A stretch of 7,526 nt of DNA from NIOZ-UU13 sp964444135. GTDB taxonomy: Bacteria; Planctomycetota; Phycisphaerae; Sedimentisphaerales; Anaerobacaceae. The DNA lies in the NCBI GenBank assembly GCA_964444135.1, contig CAYUFX010000160.1, positions 1 through 7,526 of the forward strand, in the 5' to 3' direction. The position numbers and the translations under genes are program-made. Below the pieces are notes generated by a model. It worked only from the letters and a program-made list of their open reading frames with translations. It had not been told where the DNA came from and made no database searches. The first letter of the stretch is position 1. Every line of letters starts with the position of its first letter. This document shows, in pieces, positions 1 to 5,615 of this stretch.

Positions 1-2
1 TT

Positions 3-2321
3 ATTAGAAACAAACTTTGGGACATTCTACATAAGCCTTTGAGTGAGCTGCACGATGTTTCTCCTTGGCTTGATATCTTTGTTTTTATAAAGAAATACAA
101 TTTTGCTGAGGTTCGTAATGAAATCTTCGGGTATATTTACGAAAATTATCTAAAAGAATTGTACGAAGACCAGAAAAAAGGCCAATATTTTACAGACCCA
201 GCAATTGTAAACTTTATGCTCGAGCAAGTCGGCTACACTCCGGAGAATCTCAAGAAAAGAATTTCTTCCGACAAAAATACTATTTCTCTTATTGACCCTT
301 CCTGTGGTAGCGGTACATTTCTTTATTCGGCTATTGATACTTTGATAAGAACTATTGGACCCGATTCGGAACAGCGCGCTAAGAAGCTCGAAGAACTAGT
401 AAACAAGGATATATTTGGTCTTGATATCGCTGAATTTCCACTTTATTTAGCCGAGATGAATATTCTGATGAGGATGTTACCTCTTATAATCAACGAGAAA
501 TACAACAATCCGGTAGAAAAGAAAATTAAGGTTTTCAAAACAAGAGACAGTATTTCTGAATTTATGGATACGGCGCTCCGTAATACTATTCATGACATCG
601 ATGTTGCCGCACAGAGAAATAATGGCCAGGGTTTTCTTTTTAAGGAAAAATTAGACCTTGGCTATGTGAGTTATGTTAGAGACGAAGATGATTTGAAGGA
701 AATGAAAGATAGTTTAGAGACTCGACCTCGATGTCCACGGCGTCGTTTTGACTTTGTAATTGGTAACCCGCCATACGTCGGGTATAATGAATCCTCAAAA
801 CAGGGAGTTCTAATAATCAAACTCATACAGGAAAAGAGAGCTGAGATGAGTAATATTTACGGTATGAATTTGAACACCGTTCCCGGCAGAATCAAACCGT
901 ACTCGCCAAAGCCGAATATATTTAGTTTTTTTATCGCTTTAGGACTGGCATTACTGAAGGACGACGCAAAACTTTGTTACATTGTCCCGCAAACATTGCT
1001 CACGGCAAACGATTTAGATGTTCTACGTTATCATTTAGCAAAATTTACTACTATTGAAAAAATTATTACTTTTAGTGGCAGGATGTTTATAGGTCGTGGA
1101 CTGAAGCAAAATAGGCCAGTTGCTACGTCTAGCTTAATTTTTGTGGTTAGACGGACCCAAACAAATAAGCGTAACACTGTAGAAATAATCAATTCTAAAG
1201 ATACAACAAGTGTAATTGAAGAATGCTTACAAAATATTTGCAATAATAAAAAGATTAGTAAGAGAAAGATTCTGCAGAACGAGCTATTACAAGAAATTGG
1301 GAATTGGAACTTTATCAAGCATGAAGAATCCTTCATACTCTTTCATAAACAATACAAACTTAACACGGAGCCGATTTCAGCATATAGGTCCCGCCTTAGC
1401 TTAAAAAATGATTTCGTCTTTGACGGCGGCGTGACAATAGATAAGAAGTTCTTAACCTTGGAAAAAAAGAGAGGTTATTTTGAGGTTTTTGATTACAAGA
1501 AAAACAAATGGGAACAATACACTGTAAGCAAAAGTAATCAATACTATCCTAAGGATGGTCCCTTTAGGTTCATACCGGGGAGTCAGGGTATAGCAGCATA
1601 CCAAAGAAAATACAAGATTATTTGGCGGACGAGGTTTTCCGACCGCTTCCAGTTTACGGAAAGAGATATTTTGCTTATTAACAATCAATCCTTAACGGTG
1701 GCTTCCAACTCGAAAAAAGACCTATTATTTTACTTAGCTTTACTAAATTCACCAATAAACAAGCTTATTCTTCAAAAGAGTCTCAGACAAGAAAATGAAC
1801 GAAACTATTTTGTTCCACTGAGGGCAATGAAATCATATGTCAGGATTCCAAAGATGTCTGAAGGTAATCTGAACGTGAGAGATGAAATAATTAGACAGGT
1901 CGAACGTTTAATAAATATTGAAAGATTGGCTCTTTCCGACTTAATTGATTTTTCTTCGGTCATGATGCAGAAGTTTGACGGGGTGTTGGTCAAGGGAAAT
2001 AATCTTGTTTTATGTAAGGATAAAAAAGAAAGGAAGCTCAAAATAAAGAACAACAAAGATCTTGTTGAGAAGACTATCATCGATAAGTACCGTAGTGAAG
2101 AATTAGAATTTGAGCGTGAGAAGATAAGACTATCAGGATTAAAATCATTGCCTGCTATTGACTTTGAAAAACAAAAGCATCTGAAAGATTATGTCGATGA
2201 CTTGGTGTTTGCATTATATTTCAACATTCCTTTAACAAAAGTTGATATAAATAATGCTGCTGAAATTAAAAAGGTGTGTAAAAAGAATAAGTTCTACAAA
2301 GTATTGAATAAGTTTTCTTAA
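3..2321 (+). CDS. N6-adenine DNA methyltransferase, Eco57I / type IIG-ISP-like (5' partial)
   Basis: Predicted S-adenosylmethionine-dependent DNA adenine methyltransferase, alone or as the modification half of a fused restriction-modification enzyme. Numbering from a TTG at 39, motif I is DPSCGSGTF at residues 86-94 (SAM binding) and the catalytic motif IV is NPPY at 243-246. The order I then IV, with the target-recognition part after it, is the gamma class. The segment KKGQYFTDP upstream of motif I resembles motif X of this family. Residues of about 500-610 (FIPGSQGIAAYQ, later RNYFVPLRAMKSY) resemble the TaqI-type C-terminal specificity domain; the Lys-rich end looks complete. The frame has no stop from base 3 up to the TTG, and residues coded there (IRNKLWDILHKP) read as continuous protein. 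The TTG is therefore probably not the start, and an N-terminal domain, possibly a PD-(D/E)XK nuclease, may lie outside the window. The gene is much more AT-rich than the peptidases (13 G+C in 1201-1260 against 35 in 3601-3660), suggesting transfer. The target sequence cannot be told. Confidence 0.88.
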   Translation: MRNKLWDILHKPLSELHDVSPWLDIFVFIKKYNFAEVRNEIFGYIYENYLKELYEDQKKGQYFTDPAIVNFMLEQVGYTPENLKKRISSDKNTISLIDPSCGSGTFLYSAIDTLIRTIGPDSEQRAKKLEELVNKDIFGLDIAEFPLYLAEMNILMRMLPLIINEKYNNPVEKKIKVFKTRDSISEFMDTALRNTIHDIDVAAQRNNGQGFLFKEKLDLGYVSYVRDEDDLKEMKDSLETRPRCPRRRFDFVIGNPPYVGYNESSKQGVLIIKLIQEKRAEMSNIYGMNLNTVPGRIKPYSPKPNIFSFFIALGLALLKDDAKLCYIVPQTLLTANDLDVLRYHLAKFTTIEKIITFSGRMFIGRGLKQNRPVATSSLIFVVRRTQTNKRNTVEIINSKDTTSVIEECLQNICNNKKISKRKILQNELLQEIGNWNFIKHEESFILFHKQYKLNTEPISAYRSRLSLKNDFVFDGGVTIDKKFLTLEKKRGYFEVFDYKKNKWEQYTVSKSNQYYPKDGPFRFIPGSQGIAAYQRKYKIIWRTRFSDRFQFTERDILLINNQSLTVASNSKKDLLFYLALLNSPINKLILQKSLRQENERNYFVPLRAMKSYVRIPKMSEGNLNVRDEIIRQVERLINIERLALSDLIDFSSVMMQKFDGVLVKGNNLVLCKDKKERKLKIKNNKDLVEKTIIDKYRSEELEFEREKIRLSGLKSLPAIDFEKQKHLKDYVDDLVFALYFNIPLTKVDINNAAEIKKVCKKNKFYKVLNKFS

Positions 2322-2335
2322 CGACTATTTTGAAA

Positions 2336-2451
2336 ATGAGCAAGAAAGCTATTTACCGTCATAAGAGGACGGGTGATTTGTTTGGGAATCACAACGTTCA
2401 ATCTTTGATGAGCTGAACCGACGAAAAAAGGCTCATAAAAAGAGAACATAG
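2336..2451 (+). pseudogene. Possible small or decayed gene behind the methyltransferase, with one apparent frameshift
   Basis: Fourteen bases after the methyltransferase stop an ATG opens a 26-codon frame, MSKKAIYRHKRTGDLF and on to a TGA at 2414-2416. From 2377 the -1 frame reads FVWESQRSIFDELNRR, then KKAHKKRT and a TAG at 2449-2451. Joined by a one-base shift near 2377-2384, the two give a basic protein of about 38 residues that looks far more coding than either frame alone. I do not recognise the family. It could be a small partner of the methyltransferase, or the two ends of a larger gene (such as a cognate restriction subunit) after internal deletion. There is no clear ribosome binding site before the ATG, and the remnant of another gene starts only 13 bases after the TAG. 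No canonical slippery heptamer is visible, so decay is likelier than programmed frameshifting. Confidence 0.3.
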
Positions 2452-2464
2452 AATTGCACAAACC

Positions 2465-2486
2465 ACTGCGGCTGGGTGGACAAAGT
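2465..2486 (+). repeat. 22-base direct repeat, copy 1 (orphan)
   Basis: Exact match to 5316-5337, containing CTGCGGCTGGGTGGACAAAG. It lies in the non-coding stretch behind the methyltransferase and codes for the CGWVDKV core of the tail. The two copies are 2851 bases apart and in the same orientation. They bracket one promoter, one leader and the whole C1A peptidase gene, so recombination between them would remove exactly that unit. Confidence 0.9.
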
Positions 2487-2488
2487 CC

Positions 2489-2508
2489 AGTGGTAATGAG
2501 TGGTAATT
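2489..2508 (+). repeat. 10-base tandem duplication, AGTGGTAATG / AGTGGTAATT
   Basis: Two adjacent copies of AGTGGTAAT plus one variable base cover the TGGTAA stop of the remnant. The intact relative at 5339-5347 has this segment once. The extra copy is thus a small duplication in the orphan, consistent with a sequence no longer under coding selection. Confidence 0.7.
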
Positions 2509-2524
2509 GCGGGGCCAAATTGTC

Positions 2525-2553
2525 TTGACACTAAGGTATAAAAAGTGTATAAG
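2525..2553 (+). promoter_or_regulatory. Sigma-70 type promoter for the C1A peptidase
   Basis: Perfect -35 hexamer TTGACA at 2525-2530, a 17-base spacer, and -10 TATAAG at 2548-2553. Transcription would start near 2560, giving a leader of about 295 nt before the ATG at 2855. A 5-base inverted repeat (ACACT at 2528-2532, AGTGT at 2544-2548) lies over the -35 and spacer and could be an operator half-site pair, though this is weak. The promoter begins 29 bases after the remnant's stop codon, almost the same placement as the second promoter has behind the C1A gene. Confidence 0.7.
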
Positions 2554-2562
2554 TATATTGGC

Positions 2563-2657
2563 CTTGCGGATTTCTCGCAGCAAGCAAAAAGGAGAATAGG
2601 GCAGCCAACTCATTTTGCTTGAGTTTGCACAGAATCTTACAGCCGCTATATCTGTGC
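2563..2657 (+). promoter_or_regulatory. Structured leader RNA: consecutive and mutually exclusive stem-loops
   Basis: Three stems can be drawn in the expected transcript. The first is TTGCG (2564-2568) with CGCAG (2576-2580), one G-U pair and a 7-nt loop; an alternative is CTTGC (2563-2567) with GCAAG (2580-2584). The second is a perfect 9-base stem CAAGCAAAA (2581-2589) with TTTTGCTTG (2613-2621), 23-nt loop. The third is GCACAGA (2627-2633) with TCTGTGC (2651-2657), 17-nt loop. The alternative CTTGC/GCAAG pairing uses bases 2581-2584 of the second stem, so those two compete, as in leaders with a switch. No known riboswitch class was recognised, and no U-run follows a stem as in an attenuator. 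Confidence 0.4.
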
Positions 2658-2727
2658 GCATCGGGCAGGCAATAAATATTGACAACTTTTCAAGGAGAAG
2701 ACGAACAAAACGTGCAAAATCCATTTT

Positions 2728-2741
2728 TTTGGGGGGCCAAA
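2728..2741 (+). promoter_or_regulatory. Inverted repeat TTTGG-N4-CCAAA, shared by both peptidase leaders (copy 1)
   Basis: TTTGG at 2728-2732 and CCAAA at 2737-2741 flank four G residues, after a T-run. A near-identical element lies at 5482-5494 in the other leader. The distance to the start codon is similar, about 114 and 122 nt. The T-run comes before the stem, so it is not a terminator on this strand. It may be a protein site or a small RNA element. Function unknown. Confidence 0.35.
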
Positions 2742-2838
2742 CACAGCAAATCAGTGAACGGTAAAAGCTGAAATTGTAGGCTCAGGCAGAAATTTGGAAG
2801 AAAAGACCGTATTTATTGCGAAATATCATAGTCAAGAA

Positions 2839-2845
2839 AAGGTGG
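2839..2845 (+). promoter_or_regulatory. Ribosome binding site AAGGTGG that fixes the C1A start
   Basis: AAGGTGG lies 9 nt before the ATG at 2855. The C10 gene downstream has the same AAGGTGG 10 nt before its ATG, within a similar AAGAAA-GGTGG context. This favours ATG 2855 over the in-frame TTG at 2816, which has no good site before it. Confidence 0.7.
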
Positions 2846-2854
2846 AAGTCTGAA

Positions 2855-5347
2855 ATGAGAATATTGAAGCATATAGTGACAAACCACTCGCGAGATGTGC
2901 ATAGCAACAAGCTGTCTGCATTTTGTAACGTTTTTAGCTTAGTCAAATGCACAATCCTAATATTTGTGAGCTGGGTGTGTCTCTGGGCACAGGTCGGGAC
3001 CGCGGCCCAAGCCCAGCCCCTTACTTCAGAGCCTCAGGTCAGCGAGGCGCCTCTCAATCCGGATTTCATTGCCTGGCAGCAGAGAGTTGCAACGTTTGGT
3101 TTTGAAGGGCGTGACGCAGAAGGCCTCACGTCAGGCTACGTACCTTCTCCGTTTGACCGTTCTCATTTGCAATCTCAGACAGCCTCACCCCCCCTGTTTT
3201 TTGAGCCGCTGTTGGCCCAGCCGGCAAAGTTCGACTTGAGGGAGTCGGGACACGTCACATCGGTGAAAAGCCAGGGCGAATGTGGATGCTGTTGGGCTTT
3301 CGCCACGTACGGCTCGCTGGAGAGCTGGCTACTAAGGAACAAAGCCCAGAGCTGGGACTTTTCTGAAAATCATCTGAAGAACAACCATGGCTTTGACTAT
3401 GCACCCTGCGGAAGCGGCAACGCTGATATGAGCACAGCTTACCTGACACGCTGGGCGGGACCTGTCAAAGAGTCAGACGACCCATATCACGCCTGGGACG
3501 ATAGTCCTTCGGGAGGTGGGTCATGTCAGAAATACGTGAGAACCGTGTTGCAATTTACTACGCCCAGTGAGATTAAGGACGCGCTGATGACTTACGGGGC
3601 ACTGCAGGTTAGCATGTGCTGGACCTGGGCCAGCCCCTACTACAACTCTTCGGCGTACACATATTACTATGACGGAAGCGGGGACCCGAACCACATGGTG
3701 ACACTCGTCGGCTGGGACGATAACAAACACTTATCGAGAGCGCCGGGCAAAGGCACCTGGTTAATCAAGAACAATTGGGGAACGGATTTTGGAGAGAACG
3801 GCTATTTCTACATTTCATACTACGACACCATCGCCGTAAAGGAAGCGGTGGCTTTCTGTGATGCCGTTCCTACTTCGTCATACATGACCAATTACCAATA
3901 CGACCCACTGGGACAGACGTCCGCAACTGGATATAACAGCACGACAGCATGGGGCGCAAACATTTTCATTGCTTCGGCAGACGAACTCCTTGACGCCGTG
4001 GGTTTTCACGCGCTTGCCAAAGAAACTTCTTATGAAATCTATATCTACGACTCTTATAAAATCCATAACTTCGACACTTTCGACGGAATTTCCTTCCAAG
4101 ACGATGACCCGTTGGGTTCGTGTTCGGGCACCGTCAGCTATGCCGGCTACCACACGGTTACGCTGCCTTTGCCGATAGAGCTGAGTAAGGACGACGATTT
4201 TGCCATCGTGATTAAATTCACAACACCCGGATATAACTATCCCATTGGGACCGAGAAACCGATTGAAGGCTATTCTTCTGGTGCAACCGCAAATGCAGGA
4301 GAGAGTTACATAAGCTCAGACGGCCGGTTTTTTGTGGATATTACAGATAACTACCCGAATACGAATATTTGCATAAAGGGTCTGACCATTCTGCCGAGCG
4401 GGACACCACCCGGGGAATACCAGGTTTCCGCAAGTGATGATGACGGATTCGCTTCACAGAGCTCATCTCAAAACCTGCGTACAGATTATCTGAAAGTCGG
4501 GTCTTACAGTGGCCATGAGGCGCCATATTACACGTCCGGCATGGTTTTCAAAGGTGTGAATATTCCACCCGGTGCCGAGATCATCAGCGCACATTTAGAG
4601 ATACGGTCCTATGAAAATTACTTGACTAATACCGTCTATGGAAAGATACAGGCCCAAGACACTGACAATGCTGACAGCTTTTCCCAAATGCCTTATATAT
4701 CCGCTCGGCCAAGAACCGATGCTTCGGTCGATTGGGATCACCACGCACCCTGGTCAAAAGACACCTGGTACAGAAGCCCTGATATTGCCGACGTGGTCCA
4801 AGAGGTCATTGACCGCACCGGATGGTCGGCAGGCAATTCATTGGCGATTTTGTATAGCACGCGATTATCCGAGGGTGGTTACCGTCATTTCTATTCGTAT
4901 GACGGAGGCTATGCCCCGAAGCTGCTGGTAATTCACGTTTCAGACACGGCCTCCCCGCTGTCCGAGGCGTTGGATACGGCATTGAGATTCGCCACTGGCG
5001 GCAGTGCGGATTGGTTCGCCCAGACCACGACGTCCCGCTACGGGCAAGATGCGGCACAAAGCGGAGATATCTCGCACAGGCAGGACTCGTGGATGCAGAC
5101 AACGGTGAGCGGGACAGGAACGGTGAAGTTCTACTGGAAGGTATCGTCTGAGGAAGATTTTGACTTCCTGGAGTTTTATATCGACGGCTCACTGCAGGAA
5201 AAGATCAGTGGTTCGGATGGCGACTGGGAATGGGAAACGTACACGATCAGCACTTCGGGTTCACACACATTGGAATGGCGATATGTGAAGGATGGAAGCG
5301 GGGACTCCGGCAGCGACTGCGGCTGGGTGGACAAAGTGGAGTGGTAA
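2855..5347 (+). CDS. Secreted papain-like (C1A) cysteine peptidase with lectin-like, CBM96/DNRLRE-like and GWVDKVEW-tail domains
   Basis: Predicted exported cysteine endopeptidase of 830 residues. The N-terminus has a long polar n-region, a hydrophobic core at about 32-45 and a plausible signal cleavage after AQA at 51-53. The linker with GYVPSPFDRSHL is typical of the bacterial/archaeal C1A type with a lectin-like domain. The peptidase domain runs from about 124 to 340: oxyanion Gln140, nucleophile Cys146 (in GECGCCWAFAT), His280 (PNHMVTLVGWDD) and Asn306 (KNNWG), so the catalytic set is complete. Residues of about 345-510 match the lectin-like module that follows C1 in such proteins. About 522-697 form a DNRLRE/CBM96-like beta-sandwich (DWDHHAPW, SPDIADVVQEVIDR, YSYDGGYAPKLLVIHV). 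About 704-830 are a MAM-like jelly-roll ending DCGWVDKVEW. It has its own promoter and long leader. An in-frame TTG at 2816 would add 13 residues but lacks a ribosome site. It likely digests protein outside the cell or in the periplasm; substrate unknown. The domain names come from recalled family patterns. Confidence 0.88.
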   Translation: MRILKHIVTNHSRDVHSNKLSAFCNVFSLVKCTILIFVSWVCLWAQVGTAAQAQPLTSEPQVSEAPLNPDFIAWQQRVATFGFEGRDAEGLTSGYVPSPFDRSHLQSQTASPPLFFEPLLAQPAKFDLRESGHVTSVKSQGECGCCWAFATYGSLESWLLRNKAQSWDFSENHLKNNHGFDYAPCGSGNADMSTAYLTRWAGPVKESDDPYHAWDDSPSGGGSCQKYVRTVLQFTTPSEIKDALMTYGALQVSMCWTWASPYYNSSAYTYYYDGSGDPNHMVTLVGWDDNKHLSRAPGKGTWLIKNNWGTDFGENGYFYISYYDTIAVKEAVAFCDAVPTSSYMTNYQYDPLGQTSATGYNSTTAWGANIFIASADELLDAVGFHALAKETSYEIYIYDSYKIHNFDTFDGISFQDDDPLGSCSGTVSYAGYHTVTLPLPIELSKDDDFAIVIKFTTPGYNYPIGTEKPIEGYSSGATANAGESYISSDGRFFVDITDNYPNTNICIKGLTILPSGTPPGEYQVSASDDDGFASQSSSQNLRTDYLKVGSYSGHEAPYYTSGMVFKGVNIPPGAEIISAHLEIRSYENYLTNTVYGKIQAQDTDNADSFSQMPYISARPRTDASVDWDHHAPWSKDTWYRSPDIADVVQEVIDRTGWSAGNSLAILYSTRLSEGGYRHFYSYDGGYAPKLLVIHVSDTASPLSEALDTALRFATGGSADWFAQTTTSRYGQDAAQSGDISHRQDSWMQTTVSGTGTVKFYWKVSSEEDFDFLEFYIDGSLQEKISGSDGDWEWETYTISTSGSHTLEWRYVKDGSGDSGSDCGWVDKVEW
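5316..5337 (+). repeat. 22-base direct repeat, copy 2 (3' end of the C1A gene)
   Basis: Identical to 2465-2486. Here it is functional coding sequence for the last residues of the C1A peptidase, ending ten bases before its TAA is complete. It marks the right border of the unit bracketed by the repeats. Confidence 0.9.
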
Positions 5348-5379
5348 TCGCCTGGCCTTTTCTTTATTTTTAATTGAGT

Positions 5380-5408
5380 TTGACAATTTCTTTGAGATAT
5401 GGTATGCT
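5380..5408 (+). promoter_or_regulatory. Sigma-70 type promoter for the C10 peptidase, with extended -10
   Basis: Perfect -35 TTGACA at 5380-5385, a 17-base spacer, and -10 TATGCT at 5403-5408 preceded directly by TGG, which fits an extended -10 (TGn). Transcription would start near 5415, about 200 nt before the ATG at 5616. It lies 32 bases after the C1A stop. No clear terminator separates it from the C1A gene, so read-through is also possible. Confidence 0.72.
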
Positions 5409-5481
5409 ATGTTTATAAAAGTGTGTGGAGGGCGTCAGGCTCACGATTACCGGCTTTTCATCATACTAAAAACCGAACTTT

Positions 5482-5494
5482 TTTGGACGCCAAA
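5482..5494 (+). promoter_or_regulatory. Inverted repeat TTTGG-N3-CCAAA, shared by both peptidase leaders (copy 2)
   Basis: TTTGG (5482-5486), ACG, CCAAA (5490-5494), again after a T-run. Similarity to copy 1 extends beyond the palindrome: GCCAAACGAAGAAAG here against GCCAAACACAGCAAA there, 11 of 15 equal. About 122 nt before the ATG. Confidence 0.35.
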
Positions 5495-5512
5495 CGAAGA
5501 AAGAGGAGGTTC

Positions 5513-5578
5513 AAAACAGCTAATATAATAAATACAAAGGCCTGATTGGCCATTTCGATACCATTGTAAGGCTGTTTT
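5513..5578 (+). promoter_or_regulatory. Stem-loop domain in the C10 leader
   Basis: AAAACAGC (5513-5520) pairs perfectly with GCTGTTTT (5571-5578), enclosing 50 nt. Nested inside is GGCC (5539-5542), TGATT, GGCC (5548-5551), a 4-base stem with a 5-nt loop. A strong AGGAGG (5504-5509) lies just before the outer stem but has no start codon at a usable distance, so it does not head a visible gene. The whole is consistent with a regulatory leader. No known class was recognised. Confidence 0.4.
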
Positions 5579-5598
5579 CGTACTGACAGATTCGAAGA

Positions 5599-5605
5599 AA
5601 GGTGG
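5599..5605 (+). promoter_or_regulatory. Ribosome binding site AAGGTGG of the C10 gene
   Basis: AAGGTGG, followed by GGG-rich sequence, 10 nt before ATG 5616. It is the same motif and nearly the same spacing as before the C1A gene, which supports both start codons. Confidence 0.7.
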
Positions 5606-5615
5606 GGATATTCTG

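Larger units (their letters stand above)
2464..2516 (+). pseudogene. Orphan 3'-end remnant of a gene with a GWVDKVxW tail
   Basis: Bases 2464-2496 read HCGWVDKVQW followed by TAA. This nearly matches the last ten residues of the downstream C1A peptidase (DCGWVDKVEW, then TAA at 5345-5347). Twenty-two bases are identical (2465-2486 and 5316-5337). Similarity continues past the stop: GTGGTAATTGCGGGGCC at 2500-2516 against GTGGTAATCGCCTGGCC at 5341-5357, three differences in 17. In frame upstream there is a stop (TAG, 2449-2451) five codons before the Cys, so only the tail remains. What is seen is the repeat. The inference is that a paralogous gene once ended here and was deleted up to its last codons, or that its 3' end was copied here by recombination. 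Confidence 0.75.

Noticed and set aside
2679..2707. Second TTGACA (2679-2684) as an alternative promoter
   Set aside because: No acceptable -10 hexamer lies 16-18 bases downstream.
2398..2724. 108-codon open frame on the minus strand across the non-coding stretch
   Set aside because: It runs antisense to the tail remnant and to the promoter, has no ribosome site, and its Cys/Leu/Phe-rich translation shows no recognisable domain.
2615..2764. 49-residue plus-strand frame from a TTG (ends GQTQQISER)
   Set aside because: The nearest SD-like AAGGAG is 20 nt away, the frame overlaps the proposed stem-loops, and its length is expected by chance. A decayed gene cannot be fully excluded.
2758..2853. 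Open frame ending TGA one base before the C1A ATG (contains AEIVGSGRNLEEKTVFIAKY)
   Set aside because: It looks protein-like and could suggest coupling, but it has only a TTG or ATT as start and no ribosome site.
2816..2854. TTG at 2816 as the start of the C1A peptidase
   Set aside because: ATG 2855 has AAGGTGG at good spacing, the same arrangement as the C10 gene; the TTG has none.
5348..5374. Possible terminator behind the C1A gene (T-rich run after TGGCC)
   Set aside because: There is a T-rich run but no GC stem before it.
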